Below are positions 51,966 through 60,438 of a stretch of DNA of 64,000 nucleotides, piece by piece; position 1 is the first letter of the stretch, and every line of letters begins with the position of its first letter. Source of the stretch: Actinomycetospora termitidis (GTDB lineage Bacteria; Actinomycetota; Actinomycetes; Mycobacteriales; Pseudonocardiaceae); contig NZ_JASVWF010000004.1 of assembly GCF_030286555.1 (NCBI RefSeq), positions 434,001 through 498,000 on the forward strand, given 5' to 3'. Both the position numbers and the translations under genes were made by a program. The notes below the pieces were generated by a model, which was given only the letters and a program-made list of their open reading frames with translations, did not search any database and was not told where the DNA came from.

Positions 51966-52721
51966 TTACCTTCCGTTGGCGCTGGACTCGGCCAGCGCGG
52001 GGACCAGCATGCCGCGGTCCGCGGCGAGTTCCTCGAGTCGGTCCAGGACGCCGTCGATGTCCAGCGTCGAGGTGTCCACCTCGACCGCGTCGTCCGCGGC
52101 ACGCAGCGGGGAGGCCGCGCGGGACGAGTCGAGACGGTCACGGCGGACCAGGTCGGCCCCGGTCGCGGTGGCGTCGGTGGCGCGCCCGGCGGACGTGTCC
52201 TCGGCACTGCGACGGCCGGCCCGGACGGTGTCCGAGGCCACGAGGTAGATCTTCAGGTCGGCGTCGGGGGCGACGACGGTGCCGATGTCCCGGCCCTCCA
52301 CGACGATGCCCGACCCGTCGTCGTGCGCGGCCGCGATGATCCGCCGCTGCTCGTCGACCAGGTGTCGGCGGACCTCGGTCAGCGCCGAGATCGCCGAGAC
52401 GTTGCGGGTGACGTCGGCCCCGCGGATCTCCGCGCCGACGTCCTCGCCGCCGAGGCGCACCCGCGGCTCGGCCGGGTCGGTGGACATCCCGAGGTCGGCG
52501 CCGAGTGCCACCGCGACGGCGTCGTCGTGCCCGTCGGCGTCGGTGACGGTCGCGTCCAGCGGCACCCCGGAGCGCATCACCGCGAGCGTCGCCGCCCGGT
52601 ACATCGCGCCGGTGTCGAGGTAGCGCGCCCCGAGGCGCATCGCGAGGCCGCGGGCGGTCGTCGACTTGCCGGTGCCCGACGGTCCGTCGACCGCCACGAC
52701 CCCCTGCAGGACCTTCTCCAC
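51966..52721 (-). CDS. cmk: (d)CMP kinase
   Basis: About 251 aa from GTG 52721, preceded by GGGAGG; a GTG at 52748 in frame would add nine residues. P-loop VDGPSGTGKST, then YLDTGAMYRA, VTRNVSAISALTEVRRHLVDEQRRI, and VVEGRDIGTVVAPDADLKIYL are typical of bacterial cytidylate kinase. Phosphorylates CMP and dCMP with ATP. In the conserved rluB-cmk-der order. Confidence 0.95.
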   Translation of the reverse strand: MEKVLQGVVAVDGPSGTGKSTTARGLAMRLGARYLDTGAMYRAATLAVMRSGVPLDATVTDADGHDDAVAVALGADLGMSTDPAEPRVRLGGEDVGAEIRGADVTRNVSAISALTEVRRHLVDEQRRIIAAAHDDGSGIVVEGRDIGTVVAPDADLKIYLVASDTVRAGRRSAEDTSAGRATDATATGADLVRRDRLDSSRAASPLRAADDAVEVDTSTLDIDGVLDRLEELAADRGMLVPALAESSANGR

Positions 52722-52786
52722 GACCAGCGCCTCCCGAACGTCGACCACACGTGCGTCCGGGAGTCCATTGTGCCTGATGACGGCAG

Positions 52787-53533
52787 TTACAGGCCCACCG
52801 CGTGGTACAACGCTCCGACCTCGTCCCGGCCGAGCTTGCGCAGCGTGCCCGGCCGCTGGTCACCGAGGCGCACGTCGCCGACCGCGGTGCGCACCAGCCG
52901 CTCGACGGGCTTGTCGATCGCCTCGAAGATGCGGCGCACGATCCGGTTGCGCCCCTCGTGCAGCACGACCTCGACCATCACCCGCGAGCCCGACCGGTCG
53001 ACCACCTTGAAGCTGTCCACCGCCGCCGGCCCGTCGTCGAGCTCGACGCCCGCGCGCAGGACCTTCCCGAGGTCCTTCGCGACCGGCGTGCGGATCTCCG
53101 CCAGGTAGGTCTTGGGCACCTCGTAGGACGGGTGCATCAGTCGGTTGGCCAGCTCGCCGTCGTTCGTCAGCAGCAGCAGGCCCTCGGTGGCGGCGTCGAG
53201 GCGCCCGACATGGAACAGGCCCTTCGTCGACCCGGCCTTCTCCAGCACGACGTCGCCGACGCAGCGGCGGCCGTGCTCGTCCCACATCGTCGACAGCATC
53301 CCCTCGGGCTTGTTCAGCGCGAGGTGCACGGTCTCGACGTCGGTGACGATCCGGCTGCCGTCGACGTGGATCACGTTGGTCTCCGGGTCGACCCGGCGGC
53401 CCATCTCCTTGACGACCTGGCCGTCGACCTCCACCCGACCCTGGCGCATCAGGATCTCGGCCTGCCGCCGCGAGGCCACTCCGGCCTCCGCGAGCACCTT
53501 CTGCAGGCGGACTCCCTGCTCACCCTCGGTCAC
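52787..53533 (-). CDS. rluB: 23S rRNA pseudouridine synthase of the RluB/RsuA family
   Basis: 248 aa. N-terminal S4 domain (VRLQKVLAEAGVASRRQAEILMRQGRVEVDG), catalytic Asp in GRLDAATEGLLLLTNDG, and HEGRNRIVRRIFEAIDKPVERLVRTAVG. Isomerises a uridine in 23S rRNA (E. coli RluB acts at U2605; the site here is inferred). GTG start at 53533; a TACCCT box ends 8 nt upstream, so the mRNA may be nearly leaderless. First gene of rluB-cmk-der. Confidence 0.92.
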   Translation of the reverse strand: MTEGEQGVRLQKVLAEAGVASRRQAEILMRQGRVEVDGQVVKEMGRRVDPETNVIHVDGSRIVTDVETVHLALNKPEGMLSTMWDEHGRRCVGDVVLEKAGSTKGLFHVGRLDAATEGLLLLTNDGELANRLMHPSYEVPKTYLAEIRTPVAKDLGKVLRAGVELDDGPAAVDSFKVVDRSGSRVMVEVVLHEGRNRIVRRIFEAIDKPVERLVRTAVGDVRLGDQRPGTLRKLGRDEVGALYHAVGL

Positions 53534-53541
53534 GGGGCTCC

Positions 53542-53567
53542 AGGGTAGTCGGTGGCCGCACTAGTCT
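53542..53567. promoter_or_regulatory. Two back-to-back -10 boxes
   Basis: TACCCT (minus strand, 53547-53542) lies 8 nt before the rluB GTG, and TAGTCT (plus strand, 53562-53567) lies 8 nt before the MFS GTG at 53576. Both fit TANNNT and imply short or absent leaders on the two divergent genes in a 42-bp spacer. Confidence 0.45.
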
Positions 53568-53575
53568 CGGCGGTC

Positions 53576-54754
53576 GTGTCGACGACGACGGTCGCCTCCC
53601 GTCCGCGCCTCCGGGTCGCGGTCGCCGCGGGGGCGGCCGCCCTCGCCGCGGCGATGGGCGTGGGCCGGTTCGTGTTCACCCCGATCATCCCGGTGATGGG
53701 CGACGGCGCCGGTCTCTCGACCACCGACGCCGGGCTGCTGGCCTCGGTGAACTACGTCGGCTACCTGGTCGGGTGCCTCCTCGCCGTGGCGCCCGTCGTC
53801 CGCCGGCACCGCGGCGGGTTCCTGACGGCGGGTCTGGTGCTGACGGTCCTCACGCTCGCCGCGATGCCGCTGTCGGCATCGTTCGCGCTCTGGTCCGCCG
53901 CCCGCGGCGTCTCCGGGGTCGCGAGCGCCTTCGCCTTCGTGACGGCGGCCGACCTCGTCCTGACGCTGCTGCGTCGCCACGCGCGCGACGACCTCTCTGG
54001 CTGGGTGTTCGGCGGCGTGGGCGCCGGGATCGCGCTCTCCGGGCTCGTGACGCCGGCGGCCGCGGCGATCGGCGGCTGGACCGCGACCTGGTGGGTCGCC
54101 GCGGGGCTCGCGCTGGTCCTGACGATCCCCGCGCTGCGGCTCGCGCGCGTGCCGGAGGCCCCGGACGACGACGGCGGCCCGGACGGTCCCCCGCCCCGGA
54201 CGCAGCTGCTCGTGGCGCTGGGCGTGGCGTACTTCCTGGAGGGCGCCGGGTACATCATCACCGGCACGTTCCTGGTCGACGTCGCGACCGACATCGGGCC
54301 GGGGTGGGTCGCGGCGAGCAGCTGGACGGTCGCCGGCCTGGCCGCGGTGCCGTCGTGCGTGCTGTGGGCCCGGGTCGCCGCTCGGCGCGGGCGCGGCCCG
54401 GCGCTGCTCGCGGCCCTCGGCGTGCAGGCCGTGGGCCTGGCTCTCCCCGCGTTCGTCGTGTCCCCAGTCGCCGTGGTCGTCTCCGCGGTCGTCTTCGGCG
54501 GCACGTTCGTCGCGATCGTCATGCTGACCCTGCCGCTGGCCCGGACCCTCGCGGGCCGGAGCGCCGGCCCCGTCGTCGCCGTGTTCTCCGCGCTGTACGG
54601 GCTCGGCCAGGTCGTCGGGCCGTTCGCCGTGCTGCTGGTCGGCGGTGACGACGCGCGGCCCGCCCTCGCGCTGGGCGGCGCGCTCGTGGTGGCGGCGACG
54701 CTCGTCGCGGTGCCGGCCGCACTGCTCCGCAGCCGTGCCGGATCTCCTGGGTGA
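53576..54754 (+). CDS. YbfB/YjiJ-type MFS transporter
   Basis: 392 aa, twelve hydrophobic segments. The first is AAAMGVGRFVFTPIIPVM, the G-[MI]-G-[FV]-x-R-F-x-[FY]-T-P-x-[IL]-P signature of the YbfB family. Function in the family is unknown. GTG 53576 chosen because of the -10 box just upstream; the open frame extends to 53552. Divergent from rluB. Confidence 0.87.
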   Translation: MSTTTVASRPRLRVAVAAGAAALAAAMGVGRFVFTPIIPVMGDGAGLSTTDAGLLASVNYVGYLVGCLLAVAPVVRRHRGGFLTAGLVLTVLTLAAMPLSASFALWSAARGVSGVASAFAFVTAADLVLTLLRRHARDDLSGWVFGGVGAGIALSGLVTPAAAAIGGWTATWWVAAGLALVLTIPALRLARVPEAPDDDGGPDGPPPRTQLLVALGVAYFLEGAGYIITGTFLVDVATDIGPGWVAASSWTVAGLAAVPSCVLWARVAARRGRGPALLAALGVQAVGLALPAFVVSPVAVVVSAVVFGGTFVAIVMLTLPLARTLAGRSAGPVVAVFSALYGLGQVVGPFAVLLVGGDDARPALALGGALVVAATLVAVPAALLRSRAGSPG

Positions 54755-54792
54755 GCACACGAGGACGCCAGGGAGTACTACCGTGCGGGACC

Positions 54793-55119
54793 ATGACGCC
54801 CGGGGCCCCTGATGATCGGGCCCACCCGCACCCTCTGCTGCCCGGCGCGACCCCGGCGACCATCCACACCTGGCTGGCCACCGCCGAGGACCGCGCGGGC
54901 TTCGTCGCCGAGTACGACGACGCCCTCGAGCGTGCCCGCCGGGAACTCGACATCTCCGGCGTCCACGAGGTCATCGAGCGATGGCGGCGGGTGGCCCTCC
55001 TGCAGAGCGACCCCGCCGGCTTCCGCCACGTGGTCCGCTACGCCGCCGAGCTGGCGACCGGCGCTGCGTCCCCTGACGACGAACCACTCGAGGTGACCCG
55101 CCGCAAGGCCGGCATCTGA
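54793..55119 (+). CDS. Small DUF6247-like protein
   Basis: 108 aa from ATG 54793. The core AEYDDALERARRELDISGVHEVIERWRRVALLQ resembles the DUF6247 family of actinobacterial small proteins, several of which sit next to toxin-like genes. No toxin partner is visible here. Function unknown. It lies between the MFS gene and the palindromic repeat at 55149. Confidence 0.65.
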   Translation: MTPGAPDDRAHPHPLLPGATPATIHTWLATAEDRAGFVAEYDDALERARRELDISGVHEVIERWRRVALLQSDPAGFRHVVRYAAELATGAASPDDEPLEVTRRKAGI

Positions 55120-55148
55120 CCACGCTCGTCCCTGGCGGATGTGCACCA

Positions 55149-55210
55149 CAGAACCGCTTCCACCGGCACCGGTTCTGCGACATGGTCCGGGACGCGCGTC
55201 ACCCTGCGTC
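55149..55210. repeat. Short copy of the palindromic intergenic repeat
   Basis: CAGAACCG (55149-55156) pairs with CGGTTCTG (55170-55177), followed by CGACATGGTCCGGGACG and GCGTCACCCTGCGTCAT, matching the 3' half of the copies at 21.8 kb (GGTTCT, CGxC, GGTCCGG, GCGTC). It sits between the DUF6247-like gene and the convergent scpB gene. Confidence 0.65.
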
Positions 55211-55230
55211 ATCGATGGCCCCGGGTCGGG

Positions 55231-55797
55231 TCACAGTTCGTCGATGTCGTCGACCTCGGGCAGCAGCGGCGCGATCGGCGGCAGCTCTTCGAGCGAGCCC
55301 AGGCCGAGGCGTTCCAGGAACAGCTCCGTCGTCCGGTACAGCGTCCCGCCCGTCGCGCCGTCCATGCCCGCCTCGACGATCAGCCCGCGGGCGCTGAGCG
55401 TGCGCATCACGCCGTCGACGTTGACCCCGCGGACCGCGGACACCCGCGCCCGGGTCACCGGCTGGCGGTAGGCGACGACGGCGAGCGTCTCCAGGGCGGC
55501 GCGGGTCAGCCGGGCACGCTGGCCGTCGAGCACGAAGCGCTCCACGTACGGCGCGAACCGGGCGCGGGAGGCGAACCGCCAGCCCTCGTCGGTGCGGCGC
55601 AGCTCGAACCCGTGCTGCTGATAGGACTCCGCCAACCGCTCCAGCGCCGCCGTCACCCGTGCGACCGGCTCCTCGAGCACCTCGGCGAGCTGCGTGGCCG
55701 GCACCGGCGCGTCGACGACCATGAGCACGGCCTCGAGCGCGGCACCCAGGTCAGCATCCGTCCCGAGCCCGGGGAGCTCGTCGTCGGGAAGACTCAT
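55231..55797 (-). CDS. scpB: Segregation and condensation protein B
   Basis: 188 aa. Two winged-helix domains: LGAALEAVLMVVDAPVPATQLAEVL and RAALETLAVVAYRQPVTRARVSAVRGVNVDGVMRTL, the latter the ScpB hallmark, then ELFLERLGLGSLEELPPI. Part of the SMC-ScpA-ScpB condensin. ATG overlaps the scpA stop (ATGA). Confidence 0.96.
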   Translation of the reverse strand: MSLPDDELPGLGTDADLGAALEAVLMVVDAPVPATQLAEVLEEPVARVTAALERLAESYQQHGFELRRTDEGWRFASRARFAPYVERFVLDGQRARLTRAALETLAVVAYRQPVTRARVSAVRGVNVDGVMRTLSARGLIVEAGMDGATGGTLYRTTELFLERLGLGSLEELPPIAPLLPEVDDIDEL

Positions 55798-56597
55798 GCC
55801 TCGGGGTCCAGGGCCGCCGTCCCGCGGTCGTCGGAGTCCGGCGCCCAGCGGACGGCCAGTTCGGCGAACGCCTCGGACTGGTCGAGCGCGACCTGCCGTG
55901 AGCGGTACAGCTCCAGGACGCCCAGGAACCGCCCGACGACCTCCGCCCCGTGCTCGCAGTCCGCGCACAGCTGCGCGAACGTCAGCTCTCCCGCCTCCTC
56001 GAGCCGCCCGCTCATGATCGTGACCTGCTCGGGCACCGACACGCTCGGCGCGTGCAGGTGGTCCAGGCCGACCGTCGGCGGCGGGGAGGGCCGGAACACC
56101 GCCGCGGCGACCTCGGCGAACCCGGCCGCGTCCACCCCGAGCTCGACCGGGGGCAGCAGCGCCGCGAGTTCCGGGGACAAGGACACCGCCCGCGGGTAGC
56201 GCAGCCGCGCCGACGCCTCCAGCTCCCGGAACAGCGCCGCCACCTGCTGGTAGGCGCGGTACTGCAGCAGCCGGGCGAAGAGCACGTCCCGCGCCTCGAG
56301 CAGCGCAAGGTCGTCCTCGTCCTCCACCTCGGCGGCCGGCAGCAGGCGGGCCGCCTTGAGGTCGAGCAGGGTCGCCGCGACGACGAGGAACCCCGTCGTC
56401 TCCTCCAGGTCCGCCGACCCGCCGAGCGCCGCGGTGTAGGCGATGAAGTCGTCGGTCACGCGGGAGAGCGCGACCTCGGTGACGTCGAGCTCGTGGCGGC
56501 CGATGAGCTGCAGGAGCAGGTCGAACGGGCCGGTGAAGTTGTCGAGGGTGACCTGGAAGCCGGTCCGCTCCTCGGTCCGTTCCGGGGTGAGGGTCAC
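55794..56597 (-). CDS. scpA: Segregation and condensation protein A
   Basis: 267 aa. Kleisin N-terminus FQVTLDNFTGPFDLLLQLIGRHELDVTEVALSRVTDDFI, LVVAATLLDLKAARLLP, and the C-terminal winged helix FLGVLELYRSRQVALDQSEAF. Bridges SMC heads in the bacterial condensin. GTG start overlaps the parA stop (GTGA). Confidence 0.96.
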   Translation of the reverse strand: MTLTPERTEERTGFQVTLDNFTGPFDLLLQLIGRHELDVTEVALSRVTDDFIAYTAALGGSADLEETTGFLVVAATLLDLKAARLLPAAEVEDEDDLALLEARDVLFARLLQYRAYQQVAALFRELEASARLRYPRAVSLSPELAALLPPVELGVDAAGFAEVAAAVFRPSPPPTVGLDHLHAPSVSVPEQVTIMSGRLEEAGELTFAQLCADCEHGAEVVGRFLGVLELYRSRQVALDQSEAFAELAVRWAPDSDDRGTAALDPEA

Positions 56598-57520
56598 CGG
56601 GCGATGACCTCGCGCGCCAGGGCCCGGTAGGCCTCCGCCCCCTGCGACCGGGAGGCCCACCGCGTGATCGGCTCGCCGGCCACGGTGGTCTCCGGGAAGC
56701 GGACCGTCCGGTTGATGACGGTGTCGAACACGAGGTCGCCGAACGCCTCCACCACGCGGGCCATCACCTCCCGGGTGTGCAGGGTGCGCGGGTCGTACAT
56801 GGTGGCCAGGATGCCGGTGATCTCGAGATCCGGGTTCAGGCGGTCCTGCACCTTCTCGATCGTGTCCATCAGCAGCGCCACCCCGCGCAGCGAGAAGTAC
56901 TCGCACTCCAGCGGGATCAGCACCCCGTGCGCGCAGGCCAGCGCGTTGACCGTCAGCAGGCCGAGCGAGGGCTGGCAGTCGACGAGCACGTAGTCGTAGT
57001 GGGGCAGCGCGGGGGCCAGCACCCGGCCCAGGGTCTGCTCCCGACCGACCTCGCTGACCAGCTGCACCTCGGCCGCGGAGAGGTCGATGTTCGACGGCAA
57101 CAGGTCCAGGCCGTCCACAGCGGTCTTCAGGACGACGTCGTCCAGCGTCACCCGCCGCTCCATGATCAGGTTGTAGATCGTGGTGTCGAGCTCGTGGGGC
57201 TGCACCCCGAGCCCCACCGACAGCGCCCCCTGCGGGTCGAAGTCGACCAGCAGCACCCGGCGTCCGTACTCGGCCAGCGCGGCACCGAGGTTGATCGTCG
57301 AGGTGGTCTTGCCGACCCCGCCCTTCTGGTTGCACATCGCGAGGACGGTCGCGGGACCGTGTCCGGACAGCGCCGTGGGCTCGGGGATCTCCCGGCGGGG
57401 TCGCGACGTCGGGTCGGGCGGCTCGGCGGCGGGCGTGACGGCGGGGACGTCGGGACGGGGCGGCTCCCCCATCCGGAGCGACTCGGCATCGAAGAGAGGT
57501 GCCGACATGGTCGCGATCAT
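56594..57520 (-). CDS. parA: ParA-family chromosome-partitioning ATPase
   Basis: About 308 aa from ATG 57520 (GGAGGGAGG directly upstream; ATG 57508 is an alternative). Deviant Walker A NQKGGVGKTT, LLVDFDPQGALSVGLG, and LVDCQPSLGLLTVNAL. This ParA copy, fused by overlap to scpA-scpB, is the actinobacterial accessory ParA of the xerD-scp cluster rather than the origin-linked parAB pair; no parB follows. Confidence 0.92.
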   Translation of the reverse strand: MIATMSAPLFDAESLRMGEPPRPDVPAVTPAAEPPDPTSRPRREIPEPTALSGHGPATVLAMCNQKGGVGKTTSTINLGAALAEYGRRVLLVDFDPQGALSVGLGVQPHELDTTIYNLIMERRVTLDDVVLKTAVDGLDLLPSNIDLSAAEVQLVSEVGREQTLGRVLAPALPHYDYVLVDCQPSLGLLTVNALACAHGVLIPLECEYFSLRGVALLMDTIEKVQDRLNPDLEITGILATMYDPRTLHTREVMARVVEAFGDLVFDTVINRTVRFPETTVAGEPITRWASRSQGAEAYRALAREVIAR

Positions 57521-57648
57521 CCTCCCTCCGGGTGACGCGGGGAAGGACACGGCCCCCGTCCGCCACCCAGGCTAGGAGGGGGGCCCGAGCGGGGCCATCA
57601 TGACGCGCCGGGGTGTGGCGGACGCGTGCGAGGGGGATGCTCGGCGTC

Positions 57649-58437
57649 ATGACGTCGGCGGAGGTGGACGACGGCGGAGCGGACGAAGCGCCACGCTCCG
57701 TGCTCGGTCGTGCCCTGGCCGTGCTCGCCGCCTTCACCGACGCCTCCCCGGAGCTCGCGCTCGCCGACATCGTCACGCTCACCGGTCTGCCGCCGGCCAC
57801 GGCGCACCGGATCGTGGCCGAGCTCGTGGCGTGGGGCGCCCTGGAGCGCGTCGGCCGCGGCCGCTACCGGATCGGCCTGCGCCTGTGGCGGATCGGGGCC
57901 CTCGCCCCGACGGCCCGCACCCTGCGCGAGGCGGCCCTCGCCCCGATGCAGGACCTCGCGGCGGTCACCGGGCACGTCGTGCACCTCGTGGTCCTCGACG
58001 GGTACCGGGCGCTGTTCGTCGAGCGGCTCGCCGGGCGGGAGGACCACACGGTGCGCTCGCGGGTCGGACGCGACATGCCGCTGCACGCGAGCGGGCCCGG
58101 GAAGGTGCTGCTGGCGCACTCGCCCGCCGCGTTCGTCGAGGAGATCCTCGGCCGCGGGCTGCCACGCCTCGCGCCGGGCACCATCACCGACCCGGCCACC
58201 CTGCGGGCCGCGCTGGCCGACATCCGGCGGACCGGCCACTGCCTCTCGCACGAGGAGATGACGGCCGGGGTGTCGTCCGTGGCGGCACCGGTCACCGCCG
58301 CCGACGGGCGCGTGGTCGCCGCCCTTGCCGTCGTGGTGCCCGCGACCGACCCGCTGCCCCCGTACGTCCCCGCCGTCCAGGTGGCCGCGGCGACCGCCTC
58401 GCGGCGCCTCGGGGTGCGCCCGCAGGACCGCGCCTGA
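57649..58437 (+). CDS. IclR-family transcriptional regulator
   Basis: 262 aa. Winged helix RALAVLAAFTDASPELALADIVTLTGLPPATAHRIVAELVAWGALERV, then the IclR effector domain with LHASGPGKVLLAHSP and GHCLSHEEMTAGVSSVAAPV. ATG at 57649; GTG/ATG starts at 57613 and 57637 are possible. It may control the transport/decarboxylase operon at 59194, a typical aromatic-acid role for IclR proteins (inference). Confidence 0.9.
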   Translation: MTSAEVDDGGADEAPRSVLGRALAVLAAFTDASPELALADIVTLTGLPPATAHRIVAELVAWGALERVGRGRYRIGLRLWRIGALAPTARTLREAALAPMQDLAAVTGHVVHLVVLDGYRALFVERLAGREDHTVRSRVGRDMPLHASGPGKVLLAHSPAAFVEEILGRGLPRLAPGTITDPATLRAALADIRRTGHCLSHEEMTAGVSSVAAPVTAADGRVVAALAVVVPATDPLPPYVPAVQVAAATASRRLGVRPQDRA

Positions 58438-58444
58438 CGCGCGC

Positions 58445-59041
58445 TCACACCACCGCGAAGCGCACCCGCAGGGTCCCGGCGTCGACGAGGTCGACCTCCG
58501 CGGACCGGACCGGGTCGCGTCCGGTGCAGGTCACGGTGCCCCCGACCACCGGTTGCGGGCAGGAGAACGGCACCACCCCCGCGCGCCCGAGCGACCGCAG
58601 CGCCAGGCCGACCTCCAGGGTGAGCGTCCGGCCCACGGCGAGGGCGTCGGTCCCGAACGGGGCGGGGAAGGTGCGGTCGTATCCACCCGTGGCGTCGAGC
58701 ACGAGCGCGCCCCGGTAGCGCAGGACGTGTCCCGGGGAGTCGGGCAGGGACAGCGGGTCGGCGCGTTCGCGGGCGGTCAGCGGGTCCCGGGACGCCTCCG
58801 ACACGGTCACGCCCGCCCAGCCGCGGCGCCCGTCGGCCGTGACCAGCCGGCAGGAGACCTGCTCGTCGACGACCGGGTCGTCGCACGTCGCCGTCACCGC
58901 CGTCACCGCCGGCCCGCCCTCGGCGTCGGCCACGGCCGTCGCCACCCGGTGTTCGACCTCGCCGCGGGACGGCGGCGCGCTCCCGCACGCCGACACCGCG
59001 AGGAGCAGGACGGCACCGAGCACGACCGGCAGCCACCGCAC
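58445..59041 (-). CDS. Lipoprotein with two DUF4333-like repeats
   Basis: 198 aa. Signal peptide RWLPVVLGAVLLLAVSACGS with lipobox VSAC. The mature part has two similar units, each with a Cys-Pro/Asp-x-P-V-V-x-x-x-V-[ST]-C core (CDDPVVDEQVSC and CPQPVVGGTVTC), as in actinobacterial DUF4333 proteins. Function unknown; surface-anchored. Convergent with the IclR gene. Confidence 0.8.
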   Translation of the reverse strand: MRWLPVVLGAVLLLAVSACGSAPPSRGEVEHRVATAVADAEGGPAVTAVTATCDDPVVDEQVSCRLVTADGRRGWAGVTVSEASRDPLTARERADPLSLPDSPGHVLRYRGALVLDATGGYDRTFPAPFGTDALAVGRTLTLEVGLALRSLGRAGVVPFSCPQPVVGGTVTCTGRDPVRSAEVDLVDAGTLRVRFAVV

Positions 59042-59193
59042 GACCAGGACGATATGTCCGTTTCCGTCGGACGCCCGTGAGCACGACCCGGTGCGTTTCC
59101 GCTCAGTGAGAGCGACCGGTGACCACGCCGCGTGACCCCACCCATACTCCGCCGACGGCGCGACAGGGGTGTCGGGCCAGGAAGGTGACCGTG

Positions 59194-60438
59194 ATGACGA
59201 ATCCGTCCTCGACCTGGGTGCGCTGGCTCGCCTGGTCGGCCGTCGCGCTCGAGGGCTACGACCTGGTCGTCCTCGGCGTCGTCATCCCGGTCCTGCGCCG
59301 CGACCCGTCGTTCGGGGCGAGCGCGGCCGCCCTCACCACCGTGACCACGGTCGGGCTCCTCGGCGTGATGGTGGGCGCGCTCGCCGTCGGGCCGGTGTCC
59401 GACGTGTGGGGCCGGCGCCGCACCGTCGTCGTCTGCGTCCTCGCCTTCTCGATCCTCGGGGCCGCGTGCGCCCTGGCCACCGGCCCGGTCAGCCTGGGCG
59501 TGCTGCGCTTCCTCGCCGGGGTCCCGCTCGGCGGGGTGCTCCCGGTCGCGCTCGCCATGACCGCCGAGCACGCCCCGCCACGGCGCGGGAACAGCGCGAC
59601 CACGGTCCTCATGACCGGCTATCACGTCGGCGCGGTCGCCGCGTCGCTGCTCGGCGCCCTGCTGGTGACCTCGCTGGGCTGGCAGTTCATGTTCGTGGTC
59701 GGCGCCGTCCCCGCCCTCGTGCTCGTGCCGCTGATGCTGCGCCGACTGCCCGCGGACACCGCCCCGGTCGCCCGCGAGTCCGGGCCCACCGCCCGCCGGA
59801 ACCCGGTCGGCGACCTGTTCCGCGGCGGCTTCGGGGTGGCCACGGTCGCCTTCTGGGTCGCGTCCTTCATGGGCCTGCTGCTGGTCTACGGGCTCAACAC
59901 CTGGCTGCCGGAGATCATGCGGCTGGCCGGCTACGAGCTGACGCAGGCACTGTTCCAGCTGCTCGCCCTCAACGTCGGCGCCGTCATCGGCCTGCTGATC
60001 GGCGGCCGTGTCGCCGACCGGGTCGGGGTCCGGCCCGCGACGATCGCCTGGTTCGCGGTGGCCGCGGTGTTCCTCGCGCTGCTCTCGATCCCGCTGCCCG
60101 GCGCCACGGTCTACGTCGCGATCCTGCTCGCGGGCGTCTTCGTGTTCTCCTCGCAGGTGCTGGTCTACGCCTGGGTCGGGCGCATCTACCCCGCCGCCGT
60201 CCGCGGGACCGCGCTCGGCTCCGCCAGTGGCGTCGGCCGCCTCGGCGCGATCTCCGGGCCGGCGTTCACCGGGGCGCTCGTCGCCGGTGGCGTCGCCTAC
60301 CCGTGGGGCTTCTACTTCTTCGCGCTGGTCGCCGCCCTGGGCGCCGTCGCGGTGGTGTTCGTCCGCCGCACCGAGCCGGCCGGTGACCTCGAGGGCCCGT
60401 CCGCCGCCGCCACAGCGCCCGACCGGGCGGCGTCCTGA
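59194..60438 (+). CDS. MFS transporter of the aromatic acid:H+ symporter type
   Basis: 414 aa, twelve membrane segments. First helix ALEGYDLVVLGVVIPVL with the acidic pair region of AAHS, the loop motif GPVSDVWGRRRTVVV, and the second-half GGRVADRVGVRP. AAHS members import benzoate-like acids. Overlap of its TGA with the CTG start of the decarboxylase gene ties the two, suggesting uptake of benzoylformate or a related 2-oxo acid. Confidence 0.88.
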   Translation: MTNPSSTWVRWLAWSAVALEGYDLVVLGVVIPVLRRDPSFGASAAALTTVTTVGLLGVMVGALAVGPVSDVWGRRRTVVVCVLAFSILGAACALATGPVSLGVLRFLAGVPLGGVLPVALAMTAEHAPPRRGNSATTVLMTGYHVGAVAASLLGALLVTSLGWQFMFVVGAVPALVLVPLMLRRLPADTAPVARESGPTARRNPVGDLFRGGFGVATVAFWVASFMGLLLVYGLNTWLPEIMRLAGYELTQALFQLLALNVGAVIGLLIGGRVADRVGVRPATIAWFAVAAVFLALLSIPLPGATVYVAILLAGVFVFSSQVLVYAWVGRIYPAAVRGTALGSASGVGRLGAISGPAFTGALVAGGVAYPWGFYFFALVAALGAVAVVFVRRTEPAGDLEGPSAAATAPDRAAS